Assembly (NCBI GenBank): GCA_945916235.1
Contig: CAMEGQ010000012.1
Location: 1 to 42,645, forward strand
DNA length: 42,645 nucleotides
Source of the DNA: an uncultured Porphyromonadaceae bacterium
Lineage (GTDB): Bacteria > Bacteroidota > Bacteroidia > Bacteroidales > Muribaculaceae
Reading direction: 5' to 3'
Made by a program: the position numbers and the translations under genes. The notes beneath the pieces are model-generated. The model ran no database searches, was not told where the DNA came from, and saw nothing but the letters and a program-made list of their open reading frames with translations. The stretch's first letter is position 1. Every line of letters starts with the position of its first letter. Positions 16,726-24,845 of the stretch are shown here, in pieces.

Positions 16726-19700
16726 ATGAAATTTCCGGAATATAATTCTTTCAATCTCTCAAATATCAACAAGGAGGTGCTCGCCAAATGGAGCGCCGAG
16801 AACTTGTTTGAAAAGAGCATGACTACCCGCGAGGGGAATCCCACGTTCGTGTTCTTCGAAGGTCCTCCCTCGGCCAACGGTATGCCGGGTATCCATCATG
16901 TGATGGCCCGAACAATCAAAGATATCGTGTGCCGTTACAAGACCATGAAAGGCTTTCATGTGAAACGTAAAGCCGGATGGGATACTCATGGCCTTCCCGT
17001 GGAGCTTGGAGTCGAGAAATCGCTCGGCATCACAAAGGAAGATATCGGCAAAAAGATCTCGGTCGACGACTACAATGCAGCCTGCCGGCGCGAGGTGATG
17101 AAGTATACCAAGGAATGGACCACGCTGACTAAATCGATGGGCTACTGGGTCGATCTGGACAATCCCTATATTACCTACGATAACCGGTATATAGAGACTG
17201 TATGGTGGCTTCTGAATCAGCTGTACAAAAAAGGCTACCTCTACAAAGGATATACCATCCAGCCTTATTCACCGGCTGCCGGCACCGGCCTTAGCTCTCA
17301 CGAGCTCAACCAGCCGGGATGTTACCGCGATGTGAAGGATACCACATGCGTGGCTCAATTCTTCTGCACAGATCCCAAGGAAGAGATGAAAGGTCATGGC
17401 GATGTGTTCTTCCTCGCATGGACAACCACACCATGGACCCTGCCTTCGAATACGGCTCTGGCTGTCGGGCCGGAAATCCAGTATAATGTGGTCCGCACTT
17501 TCAATCCCTATTCCGGAGAAGCTGAAACTGTGATTCTGGCAGATGCTCTTATGGGTCACTATTTCAACGCAAAGGCAGCAGACCTGAAACTTTCGGATTA
17601 CAACAAGGGTGACAAACTTATCCCCTGGGAGGTAGTAACGACTCTTAAAGGTACAGATCTGGTCGGGATGCACTACCGCCAGCTGATTCCCTGGATGAAT
17701 CCCGGAGATGGAGCATTCCGAGTAATTCCGGGCGACTATGTGACAACCGACGACGGTACGGGTATCGTACATATTGCCGGTACGTTCGGTGCCGACGACC
17801 TTCGTGTGTCGCGCCAGAACAATATTCCGCCGCTCACACTTATCGACATCGACGGGAACGTCCGTCCGATGGTCGACATGAAGGGCAGATTCTTCCCGAT
17901 TGAGGATATTGACCCTGCATGGGTTGAAGCCAATGTAGATGTAGAGGCTTATAAGCCTTGGGCAGGCAAATATGTAAAGAACGCATATGACGCTACCAAG
18001 GGGCCGGATGACGAGACTCTTGATGTCGAGATCTGCATGTGGCTTAAACAAACCAACCGCGTGTTCAAGATCGAGAAACATGTGCATAGCTATCCGCATT
18101 GCTGGCGTACAGATAAGCCTGTGCTTTATTACCCGCTCGATAGCTGGTTCATCCGCACTACGGCAGCACGCGAGCGTCTGATGGAACTGAACAAGGGGAT
18201 CAAGTGGAAACCGGCTTCGACAGGATCGGGCCGTTTCGGTAAATGGCTTGAGAACCTTCAGGACTGGAATCTGTCGCGCAGCCGCTACTGGGGCACTCCG
18301 CTTCCCATTTGGCGCACTGAAGACGGCAAGGAGGAGCTCTGCATCTCTTCGGTAGAAGAGCTTTACAATGAGATTGAAAAGGCTGTGAAAGCCGGGCTGA
18401 TGAAGGAGAACCCTTACAAGGCTAAAGGTTTTGTTCCCGGCGACTACACCAAGGAAAACTACGAAAAGATCGACCTCCATCGTCCGTATGTTGACGATAT
18501 CGTTCTTGTCTCAGAGTCGGGCCGTCCGATGAAGCGCGAGACAGACCTGATCGACGTATGGTTCGACTCAGGAGCGATGCCTTATGCTCAGATCCATTAT
18601 CCCTTTGAAAATAAGGAAGGACTTGACAGCGGCGAACTCTATCCCGCAGATTTCATTGCCGAAGGCGTGGACCAGACCCGCGGATGGTTCTTCACTCTGC
18701 ACGCCATTGCCGGCATGATTTTCGACTCAGCCGCTTACAAGGCAGTGATCTCCAACGGTCTGGTGCTTGATAAGGATGGCAATAAGATGTCGAAACGTCT
18801 GGGTAACGCCGTGAATCCGTTTGAAACCATCGAGGAATTCGGCAGTGACCCCGTGCGCTGGTATATGATTTCTAACTCGTCGCCTTGGGACAATCTGAAA
18901 TTTGACAAGGAAGGCGTTCGCGAAGTGGCGCGTAAGCTCTTCTCGACGCTTTACAACACATATTCGTTCCTGGCACTGTATGCCAATGTCGACGGCTTCA
19001 CCGGAGCAGAGCCTCAGGTGCCAGTCTCGGAGCGCCCCGAAATAGACCGATGGATCCTTTCGCTTCTCAACACTCTTATCAAAGAAGTGGAAAGCTCGCT
19101 GGAAGACTACGAACCCACTAAGGCTGCACGTGCAATCAACACATTCGTTAACGACAACCTCAGCAACTGGTACGTACGTCTTAACCGCAAGCGCTTCTGG
19201 GGCGGCGAAATGACCGCTGACAAGCTGTCGGCTTTCCAGACACTTCATACCTGTCTGACCACAGTAGCCCAACTGATGGCTCCGTTCTCGCCATTCTTCG
19301 CTGACCGTCTGTATCAGGATCTGATGGCGCCTGCAATGGATGCAAAGGGGGAGAAACCGGAATCGGTACATCTGTCGCTGTTCCCTGAGGTCAACGAAAG
19401 CCTGATTGATTCGGCGTTGGAAACAAGAATGAATCTGGCCCAGGTGATCACTTCTATGGTATTGGCACTTCGTCGCAAGGTCAATATCAAGGTCCGTCAG
19501 CCGCTGCATACACTGATGATTCCCGTGGGTTCCGAGCAGCAGAAGCATGATATTGAGGCTATGGCTCAGCTCATACTTTCGGAAGTGAATGTCAAGGATA
19601 TCAAGTTTGTAAGCAATGAGGAAGGCGTTCTTGTGAAGCGCATCAAGGCAGACTTCAAGAAACTCGGTCCGAAACACGGCAAGATGATGAAGGCTGTGGC

Positions 19701-20160
19701 TGCTGCCATTTCGGCTATGACTCAGCATCAGATTATTGCTCTCGAAAAAGACGGGACGTTAGAGATAGATGTTGAAGGCCGGAAAGTGACGGTAGATGTC
19801 GCTGATGTTGAAATCCGCAATGAAGACATCCCCGGATGGCTTGTTGCGAATGAAGGAGCTGTGACGGTAGCTCTGGACGTTACCGTTACCGACGATCTCC
19901 GACGCGAGGGCATCGCCCGCGAGATTGTGAACCGTGTGCAGAATATCCGCAAGAGCCGTGACTATGACATAACAGCCAGAGTGAACCTCATTATCGATGC
20001 TCCCGAAGAGATTGACAATGCGGTGAAAGATTTTGGCGAATATATCTGCCGTCAGGTGCTCGCACTGTCGATCGTTTCCGGTAAGGTGGCTGACCCTGCC
20101 GAGGATGAGAAACTTGACCTTGACGGAGTAGCTGTCAACGTGAAGGTGACTTTGGCATGA
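16726..20160 (+). CDS. ileS: Isoleucyl-tRNA synthetase, type 2 (IleRS2) with GXHH signature
   Basis: This 1144-residue class I synthetase charges tRNA-Ile. The Rossmann core begins with FFEGPPSANGMPGIHHVMAR. Where most class I enzymes have HXGH, this one has G55-I56-H57-H58: the first and third residues are swapped. KMSKR is at 687-691. The CP1 editing domain is present (TTTPWTLPSNTA near 233-244 and DGTGIVHIAGTFGADD), so mischarged valine can be hydrolysed. The C-terminal anticodon-binding region is long and ends in a beta-rich domain, as in the eukaryote-like type 2 enzymes. The GXHH swap has been reported in some IleRS2 enzymes and linked to very high mupirocin resistance. It has its own promoter and begins a gene run with the DksA-like gene and lspA. 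Confidence 0.95.
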   Translation: MKFPEYNSFNLSNINKEVLAKWSAENLFEKSMTTREGNPTFVFFEGPPSANGMPGIHHVMARTIKDIVCRYKTMKGFHVKRKAGWDTHGLPVELGVEKSLGITKEDIGKKISVDDYNAACRREVMKYTKEWTTLTKSMGYWVDLDNPYITYDNRYIETVWWLLNQLYKKGYLYKGYTIQPYSPAAGTGLSSHELNQPGCYRDVKDTTCVAQFFCTDPKEEMKGHGDVFFLAWTTTPWTLPSNTALAVGPEIQYNVVRTFNPYSGEAETVILADALMGHYFNAKAADLKLSDYNKGDKLIPWEVVTTLKGTDLVGMHYRQLIPWMNPGDGAFRVIPGDYVTTDDGTGIVHIAGTFGADDLRVSRQNNIPPLTLIDIDGNVRPMVDMKGRFFPIEDIDPAWVEANVDVEAYKPWAGKYVKNAYDATKGPDDETLDVEICMWLKQTNRVFKIEKHVHSYPHCWRTDKPVLYYPLDSWFIRTTAARERLMELNKGIKWKPASTGSGRFGKWLENLQDWNLSRSRYWGTPLPIWRTEDGKEELCISSVEELYNEIEKAVKAGLMKENPYKAKGFVPGDYTKENYEKIDLHRPYVDDIVLVSESGRPMKRETDLIDVWFDSGAMPYAQIHYPFENKEGLDSGELYPADFIAEGVDQTRGWFFTLHAIAGMIFDSAAYKAVISNGLVLDKDGNKMSKRLGNAVNPFETIEEFGSDPVRWYMISNSSPWDNLKFDKEGVREVARKLFSTLYNTYSFLALYANVDGFTGAEPQVPVSERPEIDRWILSLLNTLIKEVESSLEDYEPTKAARAINTFVNDNLSNWYVRLNRKRFWGGEMTADKLSAFQTLHTCLTTVAQLMAPFSPFFADRLYQDLMAPAMDAKGEKPESVHLSLFPEVNESLIDSALETRMNLAQVITSMVLALRRKVNIKVRQPLHTLMIPVGSEQQKHDIEAMAQLILSEVNVKDIKFVSNEEGVLVKRIKADFKKLGPKHGKMMKAVAAAISAMTQHQIIALEKDGTLEIDVEGRKVTVDVADVEIRNEDIPGWLVANEGAVTVALDVTVTDDLRREGIAREIVNRVQNIRKSRDYDITARVNLIIDAPEEIDNAVKDFGEYICRQVLALSIVSGKVADPAEDEKLDLDGVAVNVKVTLA

Positions 20161-20188
20161 TGCTGAATTGGCTTCAACATTAAACCAA

Positions 20189-20226
20189 AGGGCTTCCGAC
20201 GGAGTTATTATAGCAAAGGAAGCCTT
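20189..20226 (+). terminator. Hairpin after ileS
   Basis: AGGGCTTCC (from 20189) can pair with GGAAGCCTT (20218-20226) across a 20-nt loop, 29 nt after the ileS stop. The following T-run is poor, so it may stop only part of the transcripts before the DksA-like gene. Confidence 0.5.
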
Positions 20227-20276
20227 AAATAGCCTTTATTTATTGTTTTAAACCTGAATTATCTTTCTATTGCATT

Positions 20277-20651
20277 ATGTCCGACAAGAAACGCTACAGT
20301 GACGAGGAACTCGAAGAGTTCCGTCAGCTGATACAACAGAAACTCGACCGTGCCCGCAATGAATACGAAAAGTTGCGCGCAGAGGTGATGAATACCGACG
20401 GAAACGGCACAGCCGATACCAGCCCTACGTTCAAGGTGCTTGAAGAAGGCGCTTCGACCCTGTCGAAAGAGGAAGCTGTTAGGCTTGCCCAGCGTCAGGC
20501 ACAGTTTATCAAACACTTGCAGGCAGCGCTTGTGAGAATCGAAAACAAGACCTACGGGATAGACCGCATTACAGGCGAACTTATTCCGAAAGAACGTCTG
20601 CGCATCGTGCCTCATGCCACTCTTAATGTTGATTCGAAGAATCAGAAGTAA
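20277..20651 (+). CDS. DksA/TraR-family protein lacking zinc-finger cysteines
   Basis: This 124-residue protein has the DksA/TraR layout: an N-terminal charged coiled coil (about 8-40 and 60-90) and a C-terminal segment TYGIDRITGELIPKERLRIV ending in PHATLNVDSK. DksA binds the RNA polymerase secondary channel and tunes transcription with ppGpp. In zinc-binding members the YGxC position starts a four-Cys finger; here it is Asp and the whole protein has no cysteine at all, so it cannot form the classical zinc finger. Salt-bridge versions without zinc exist in the family. Whether it acts on RNA polymerase cannot be told from sequence. It lies 72 nt upstream of lspA, an order often seen in Bacteroidales. 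Confidence 0.85.
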   Translation: MSDKKRYSDEELEEFRQLIQQKLDRARNEYEKLRAEVMNTDGNGTADTSPTFKVLEEGASTLSKEEAVRLAQRQAQFIKHLQAALVRIENKTYGIDRITGELIPKERLRIVPHATLNVDSKNQK

Positions 20652-20723
20652 CACCATTTCCGCATACGGCGGCTGCAAAGTCAGCTGCCGTATGCGGCTA
20701 CTTCATTCTTATCATCACATTTC

Positions 20724-21422
20724 TTGACCGACTTGAAAAAAATACAAAACAGAGGATGGTGGATCGCATTGATTGCAGTCGCCATTATCCTGGTTGACCA
20801 GATACTGAAAATCTGGGTCAAGACCCACTTTTATCTCGGAGAAAGCGTCGAAATATTCTCATGGTTCCATCTGGCTTTCATTCAAAACAACGGAATGGCT
20901 TTCGGATGGGAGATTGGGAGTAAGTTGATGCTCACACTGTTGAGAATATGTGCGGTTGTATTCCTTGTCTATTATTTATGGCGGATATGCGGGCGCAAGG
21001 AAGCCAAGACGGGCTATCTGGTATGTCTGGCGCTGGTGCTTGCAGGTGCGTTCGGAAATATAATCGACTGCGTATTCTACGGATTGATATTCAATAATCC
21101 GCTTCCTCCGGAGGTAGCTTCACTATTCCCTGCTGAGGGTGGATACGGGAGTGCTTTCCACGGATTGGTCGTGGATATGCTTTATTTCCCATTGTGCGAT
21201 TGGTACTGGCCAGGCTGGATGCCTTGGGTAGGCGGCGAGCATTTCGTATTTTTCCGGCCGGTATTCAATATAGCCGACTCGGCTATCACTGTCGGCATGA
21301 TCGCCATGATTCTGTTCTATTCCGGCCAGGTGGGAGCTGTACCTTTCCTCAAGTCCACTCAACTCAAAGCTGATGAATCAGCGGCAAAGACGGATTCACA
21401 GGACGCTCCGGATAAAGAGTAA
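20724..21422 (+). CDS. lspA: Lipoprotein signal peptidase (signal peptidase II)
   Basis: This inner-membrane aspartyl protease cleaves prolipoprotein signal peptides before the lipidated Cys. Four membrane helices are visible (about 12-30, 67-87, 96-116, 178-200). The catalytic aspartates are D115 in GNIIDCVFYG and D185 in FNIADSAITVG, and QNNGMAF is the conserved substrate-site Asn motif. At 232 residues it is longer than E. coli LspA (164) because of a periplasmic insertion between the two aspartates (about 122-175) and an acidic tail; such insertions are usual in Bacteroidota. The start is a TTG at 20724, or another TTG at 20733; no ATG fits. It is followed by a lipoprotein gene, a likely substrate. 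Confidence 0.93.
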   Translation: MTDLKKIQNRGWWIALIAVAIILVDQILKIWVKTHFYLGESVEIFSWFHLAFIQNNGMAFGWEIGSKLMLTLLRICAVVFLVYYLWRICGRKEAKTGYLVCLALVLAGAFGNIIDCVFYGLIFNNPLPPEVASLFPAEGGYGSAFHGLVVDMLYFPLCDWYWPGWMPWVGGEHFVFFRPVFNIADSAITVGMIAMILFYSGQVGAVPFLKSTQLKADESAAKTDSQDAPDKE

Positions 21423-21464
21423 GTGTAGATAAACTTTTACTTTAAGAAATATAGTCAAACGAAA

Positions 21465-22595
21465 GTGAAGCAGCTTGTTAATATATATCATTTGATTGCG
21501 AAGCCGTCTATTTTAGCGATGGCTTTGGCTATGCTGATGATATTTGTGTCAGGCTGTAAGAAGACTCCTGACTGGATAATCCAGCCGGAGGAGATGGCCC
21601 AACTCATGGCCGACGTCCATACGGCTGAGGCAGTGGTGGATTACAACTACAGTTCCTTTCCCACAGACTCGGCAAAGCAGGCGCTGAAGCAAAGCGTATT
21701 TGCAGCTCATGGCGTTTCGAGCGAACAGGTTGACACCTCGCTGGTATGGTACGGAAATAACATCGAGCAATATATCAAGGTCTACGACCGCACACTGGAG
21801 ATATTGCAGGAACGTCAGGGCAAGTTTGCTTCGGCTACCAGTCAGCAGATGGCGGTGACGGGCGATTCTGTGGAGGTATGGAGCGGACCGCGAAGAGTGA
21901 CTGTCAGGGAATCAATGCCTTCGAGAATAATAACATTCTCTATTCTTCCCGACAGCACATGGCGCAATGGCGATGTGTATTCACTTAAATTTAAGCCGAT
22001 TAACCCACAGGGTAGGGTGGAGGCGCGTATTCTTGCCGATTATTCCAACGGAACAACGCGCTATATCGAGACGCCGAATACGGCCCGAATGCCGAACCAT
22101 CGCCGCCTTCAGCTTGACAGCACCTTAACCCCGCTGCGAGTCTACGGATATCTCACATTTGAACCCGAAGAAGGGAGGATGTTTGAGGTAGACAGTATCT
22201 CTGTGGTCCGCGAGCGCCATCAGGTAGCCAAAGGATATTATTCCCGAGGGTTGAACTTTGATAATGGTATAGTATCCTCCGAGGAAGAAAGTGATTCCAT
22301 TGATACTTCAGTTATTGAGGAGGAAGAAGATCACGGGCGCATACGTTTGGGTGGTGTGACCGGTCGACGTCATCGTTCCGAAGCTGTTGCATCTTCGGCC
22401 AACCGACCTGAAGCTTCGTCATCGAGTGCTTCGACAGAACATCGTCAGGGTGCTGCTGCTCATAAACCGACACAGCAACAACGCCGCGAGGCTCAGTCGA
22501 GACGCACTATACAACACGCTCAACCGAAAAAAGCCGGCGGAAAGGCCGCTGCACCAATGAAGGCTACAGATCAGCGTCCCAGGGTAAGAAACTGA
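21465..22595 (+). CDS. DUF4296 lipoprotein
   Basis: This 376-residue protein starts with GTG. A signal peptide ends in lipobox FVSGC followed by KKTPDW. The DUF4296 domain covers about residues 33-125: IIQPEEMAQLMADVHTAEAV, then SLVWYGNNIEQYIKVYDRTL. The middle (about 140-275) looks beta-rich, and the last ~100 residues are low-complexity, rich in Ser, Ala, Gln, Glu and Arg, and probably disordered. DUF4296 is Bacteroidota-specific and of unknown function; its usual place next to lspA is kept here (43 nt after it). It is probably anchored in an envelope membrane facing the periplasm. Confidence 0.85.
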   Translation: MKQLVNIYHLIAKPSILAMALAMLMIFVSGCKKTPDWIIQPEEMAQLMADVHTAEAVVDYNYSSFPTDSAKQALKQSVFAAHGVSSEQVDTSLVWYGNNIEQYIKVYDRTLEILQERQGKFASATSQQMAVTGDSVEVWSGPRRVTVRESMPSRIITFSILPDSTWRNGDVYSLKFKPINPQGRVEARILADYSNGTTRYIETPNTARMPNHRRLQLDSTLTPLRVYGYLTFEPEEGRMFEVDSISVVRERHQVAKGYYSRGLNFDNGIVSSEEESDSIDTSVIEEEEDHGRIRLGGVTGRRHRSEAVASSANRPEASSSSASTEHRQGAAAHKPTQQQRREAQSRRTIQHAQPKKAGGKAAAPMKATDQRPRVRN

Positions 22596-22620
22596 TCTCT
22601 GAATTTTAAGCTGAAATAAG

Positions 22621-22881
22621 ATGCTGGTGGAATTGGTGGAGATAGTATCCTTGTATTCCGGTGAGCAACTGCGAATTACCCCCGGCCAACGTATGCTGGT
22701 AAGGTCGCTGAAATTCTGCGAAGCAGATTATGGTAAACTCACGACAATTGGGAGCCTTCAGCTGATTGAGCCGATAGGGGACAGGCGGATACGAGTGACC
22801 CCGTTTGACCATGAAACGGCCTCTACAGTGTTCGTAGACGATGAAGTGGTGGTTCGCGGGCGGTTAATCAAACCATTTTAA
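22621..22881 (+). CDS. Small protein of unknown function, 3' end overlapping pyrK
   Basis: This 86-residue protein starts with ATG 25 nt after the DUF4296 stop. Its 3' end overlaps the 3' end of pyrK, on the other strand, by 18 nt. The composition looks protein-like: alternating hydrophobic residues (MLVELVEIVSLY, GDRRIRVTPFD, VFVDDEVVVRGRLI) suggest a small beta-barrel. There is no signal peptide or membrane helix. I recognise no family. The close spacing supports co-transcription with lspA-DUF4296. The opposite-strand frame in the same region is a weaker candidate. Confidence 0.5.
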   Translation: MLVELVEIVSLYSGEQLRITPGQRMLVRSLKFCEADYGKLTTIGSLQLIEPIGDRRIRVTPFDHETASTVFVDDEVVVRGRLIKPF

Positions 22882-23682
22882 ACGCCTGGAGTCGAAAGCA
22901 GGGCCCTCCTTGCAAACGCAGACATTCCCTTTGTCTTTTGTATCTTCTACACAACACAGGCAGGCGCCCAGACCGCAAGCCATCATGTTTTCAAGTGATA
23001 CTTCGCAAGTAATCCCTTGCTGCTGAGCAATTTTAGCAACGCCTTTCATCATAGGGAGCGGTCCGCAACAGTAAATATAATCCCACTGTCCGGAAGAAAG
23101 TGCCGGGTTTGCGGTAACAAGTCCAGGAGTACCGGCAGAGCCGTCATCGGTAGAGATTATGACATCACCGTAAGAGCTAAACAGCTGCAGTTCAGTCAGT
23201 TCGGATGCGCTTTTGGCCGCTAACAGGAATGTTGGCTTAACGCCTTTATCCATAAGCTTTGTGCCAAGATATAGCAGCGGCGCCACGCCAACGCCACCGC
23301 CGACCAATAGCGGATGACATAAACCCTCGACCATAGAAAAGCCGTTACCGAGGGGAAGCACGATATTCAGGATTGAGTCTAACGGGAGATTGCGCAGGCA
23401 ATTAGTGCCGGCTCCTGCGTTACGTACAAGCAGGAGCAACTCGTTGGCGTCTTCATCAACAAAATTGACGGAAATCGGTCGGCGAAGGAAAGTCGTCGGA
23501 CTTTGTGAAATCTGAACCTCAACAAACTGGCCCGGCTGGATATTTGCATCTTTCAGAAGGAAAGACGAATCTGCAGGTCGAAGTCTGAGCAAACTGATAT
23601 CGCCGGTAAGCTGTTCGTTGGATGTTAGTTTGAAATCCTTTTCAAATTTATTTGATTTCTGGAGTTGTGCGCGGGATTCCAT
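22864..23682 (-). CDS. pyrK: Dihydroorotate dehydrogenase electron-transfer subunit
   Basis: This 272-residue protein of the ferredoxin-NADP reductase superfamily passes electrons from the PyrD flavin to NAD+ in class 1B dihydroorotate dehydrogenase (pyrimidine synthesis). FLRRPISVNF (65-74) binds FAD, LLVGGGVGVAPLL (125-137) binds the nucleotide, and the C-terminal cysteines C236, C241, C244 and C257 (ACGLGACLCC and CVCKEGPAF) hold the [2Fe-2S] cluster. Motif content and length are normal. pyrD usually follows pyrK directly in Bacteroidales, but here the next sequence is a convergent small gene, so the partner is elsewhere. The upstream region has only an imperfect promoter box. Confidence 0.93.
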   Translation of the reverse strand: MESRAQLQKSNKFEKDFKLTSNEQLTGDISLLRLRPADSSFLLKDANIQPGQFVEVQISQSPTTFLRRPISVNFVDEDANELLLLVRNAGAGTNCLRNLPLDSILNIVLPLGNGFSMVEGLCHPLLVGGGVGVAPLLYLGTKLMDKGVKPTFLLAAKSASELTELQLFSSYGDVIISTDDGSAGTPGLVTANPALSSGQWDYIYCCGPLPMMKGVAKIAQQQGITCEVSLENMMACGLGACLCCVEDTKDKGNVCVCKEGPAFDSRRLKWFD

Positions 23683-24018
23683 TTAGGTTGTGAGATTGAG
23701 ATATTATGAGATGGTCGAAGCCTGGAAAATCTGATTAGCTATTTTCAACATGCGAATTTACGTAAATTATCGCGCATTCCGAAATTTATATAATATTCGC
23801 ATAATAGGGGTTATGTCAAATACAGTGTTATAGAGGTATGGAAAGCTCCCCCAACACATCGAAATGGCAAAATGGTTATCATGCCTTTCCAGCCTGCCCT
23901 TCAAGCGGGAGCATTAAGAAATTCTTTTAAGCATGAGATTATAAAAGCTGCCACAGATTTTAGGCGCTGAGAATCGCCTGAATCTGTAGCAGTAGAGATT
24001 TGTTCGGAAATATGGCGT
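23683..24018. other. Intergenic region between rubrerythrin and pyrK
   Basis: No gene is seen in these 336 nt. The part near 24000 holds the rubrerythrin terminator. A looser pairing, GCTCCC near 23844 with GGGAGC near 23907, could form a larger structure. The A/T-rich part near 23755-23805 probably contains the pyrK promoter, with near-consensus TAAATTTC on the minus strand. Confidence 0.4.
23943..23993 (-). terminator. Terminator after rubrerythrin
   Basis: Minus-strand stem CTGCTACAGATT with AATCTGTGGCAG (one mismatch), plus an inner GGCG/CGCC pairing, followed by CTTTTAT. It lies about 25 nt after the rubrerythrin stop. Confidence 0.7.
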
Positions 24019-24621
24019 TTATTCGATGTCAAGTGCCATATAGTGCTGATACGGATGGTCACAAGCCGGACATTGTTTTGGCGGTTCTTTGCCTACGAAG
24101 TGGTAACCGCAGACAAGACACTCCCATGTGATGTCGTGATCGCGTTTCCATACGGTGCCCGCTTTCACCTGATCCAGATAAGTCTGAAATCTCTGCTGAT
24201 GGTGTGCCTCAATTTTGGAGATGGCTTCGAAATGGTCAGCAATTTCGGGGAAACCCTCCTCGCGTGCTATAAGGGCTGCTTCAATGTAAGCTTTCACACC
24301 TTCAACACGCTCTTCATTAATGGCAATCTGAAGGTTTGTAGCGGTGTCGGCAATCTTGTCGGCGTCGACAATTGAAGTACATTCTACCTGACCCTGCTCC
24401 AGAAGCTTCATGAACACTTTGGCGTGATGAAGTTCGTTGGCGGCAGTTTCCTCAAATACTTTCTGAATAGGAAAATAGTTTTCCTTTTGAGCCTGCTGAG
24501 CATAAAACATATAGCGGGCATACGATTGTGATTCATTCATATAAGAATTCACAAGATTCTGCTCCGTACGGGTGTCTTTGATGCTCCGAGCCTGTGCGGC
24601 TGAAGATGTAGTGTTAGACAT
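24019..24621 (-). CDS. rbr: Rubrerythrin
   Basis: This 200-residue cytosolic peroxide-scavenging protein of anaerobes reduces hydrogen peroxide at a diiron centre with electrons from a rubredoxin domain. The ferritin-like domain (about 15-150) has the metal-ligand pattern LVNSYMNESQSYARY, EETAANELHHAK and IEAHHQQRF. The C-terminal rubredoxin domain has two Cys pairs (WECLVCGYHF and KQCPACDHP) for the iron. Length and domain order are normal. It is divergent from dnaN, stands alone, and has a terminator of its own. Confidence 0.96.
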   Translation of the reverse strand: MSNTTSSAAQARSIKDTRTEQNLVNSYMNESQSYARYMFYAQQAQKENYFPIQKVFEETAANELHHAKVFMKLLEQGQVECTSIVDADKIADTATNLQIAINEERVEGVKAYIEAALIAREEGFPEIADHFEAISKIEAHHQQRFQTYLDQVKAGTVWKRDHDITWECLVCGYHFVGKEPPKQCPACDHPYQHYMALDIE

Positions 24622-24721
24622 AATATAATGATATTTAGTTTGTTGACAATGATGCCCGTCTTTCTGCCTGCGTCTATTAAAGTAACATTTAAATCCGGCT
24701 TTTATTTACCTCGGGCGGGTA

Positions 24722-24752
24722 TTGCATGATTCGGAATTAATTCGTAATTTTG
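24722..24752 (+). promoter_or_regulatory. Promoter of the dnaN operon
   Basis: TTG (24722-24724), 20 nt, then TAATTTTG (24745-24752), a full TAnnTTTG match. The leader would be about 87 nt. It probably drives dnaN through rlmB. Confidence 0.65.
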
Positions 24753-24845
24753 GAGGTAAGATTGCTCTCCCCTGTCCCGAATGCGTCTAAATCGTGCGTG
24801 CATGGGATAAACATTTTATAATCAGAAACTAAACGAACTCGATAT

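Noticed and set aside
17269-18480. Long minus-strand frame (403 codons) opposite ileS
   Set aside because: The plus strand holds clear IleRS motifs through the whole stretch; the reverse product is Cys/His-rich noise.
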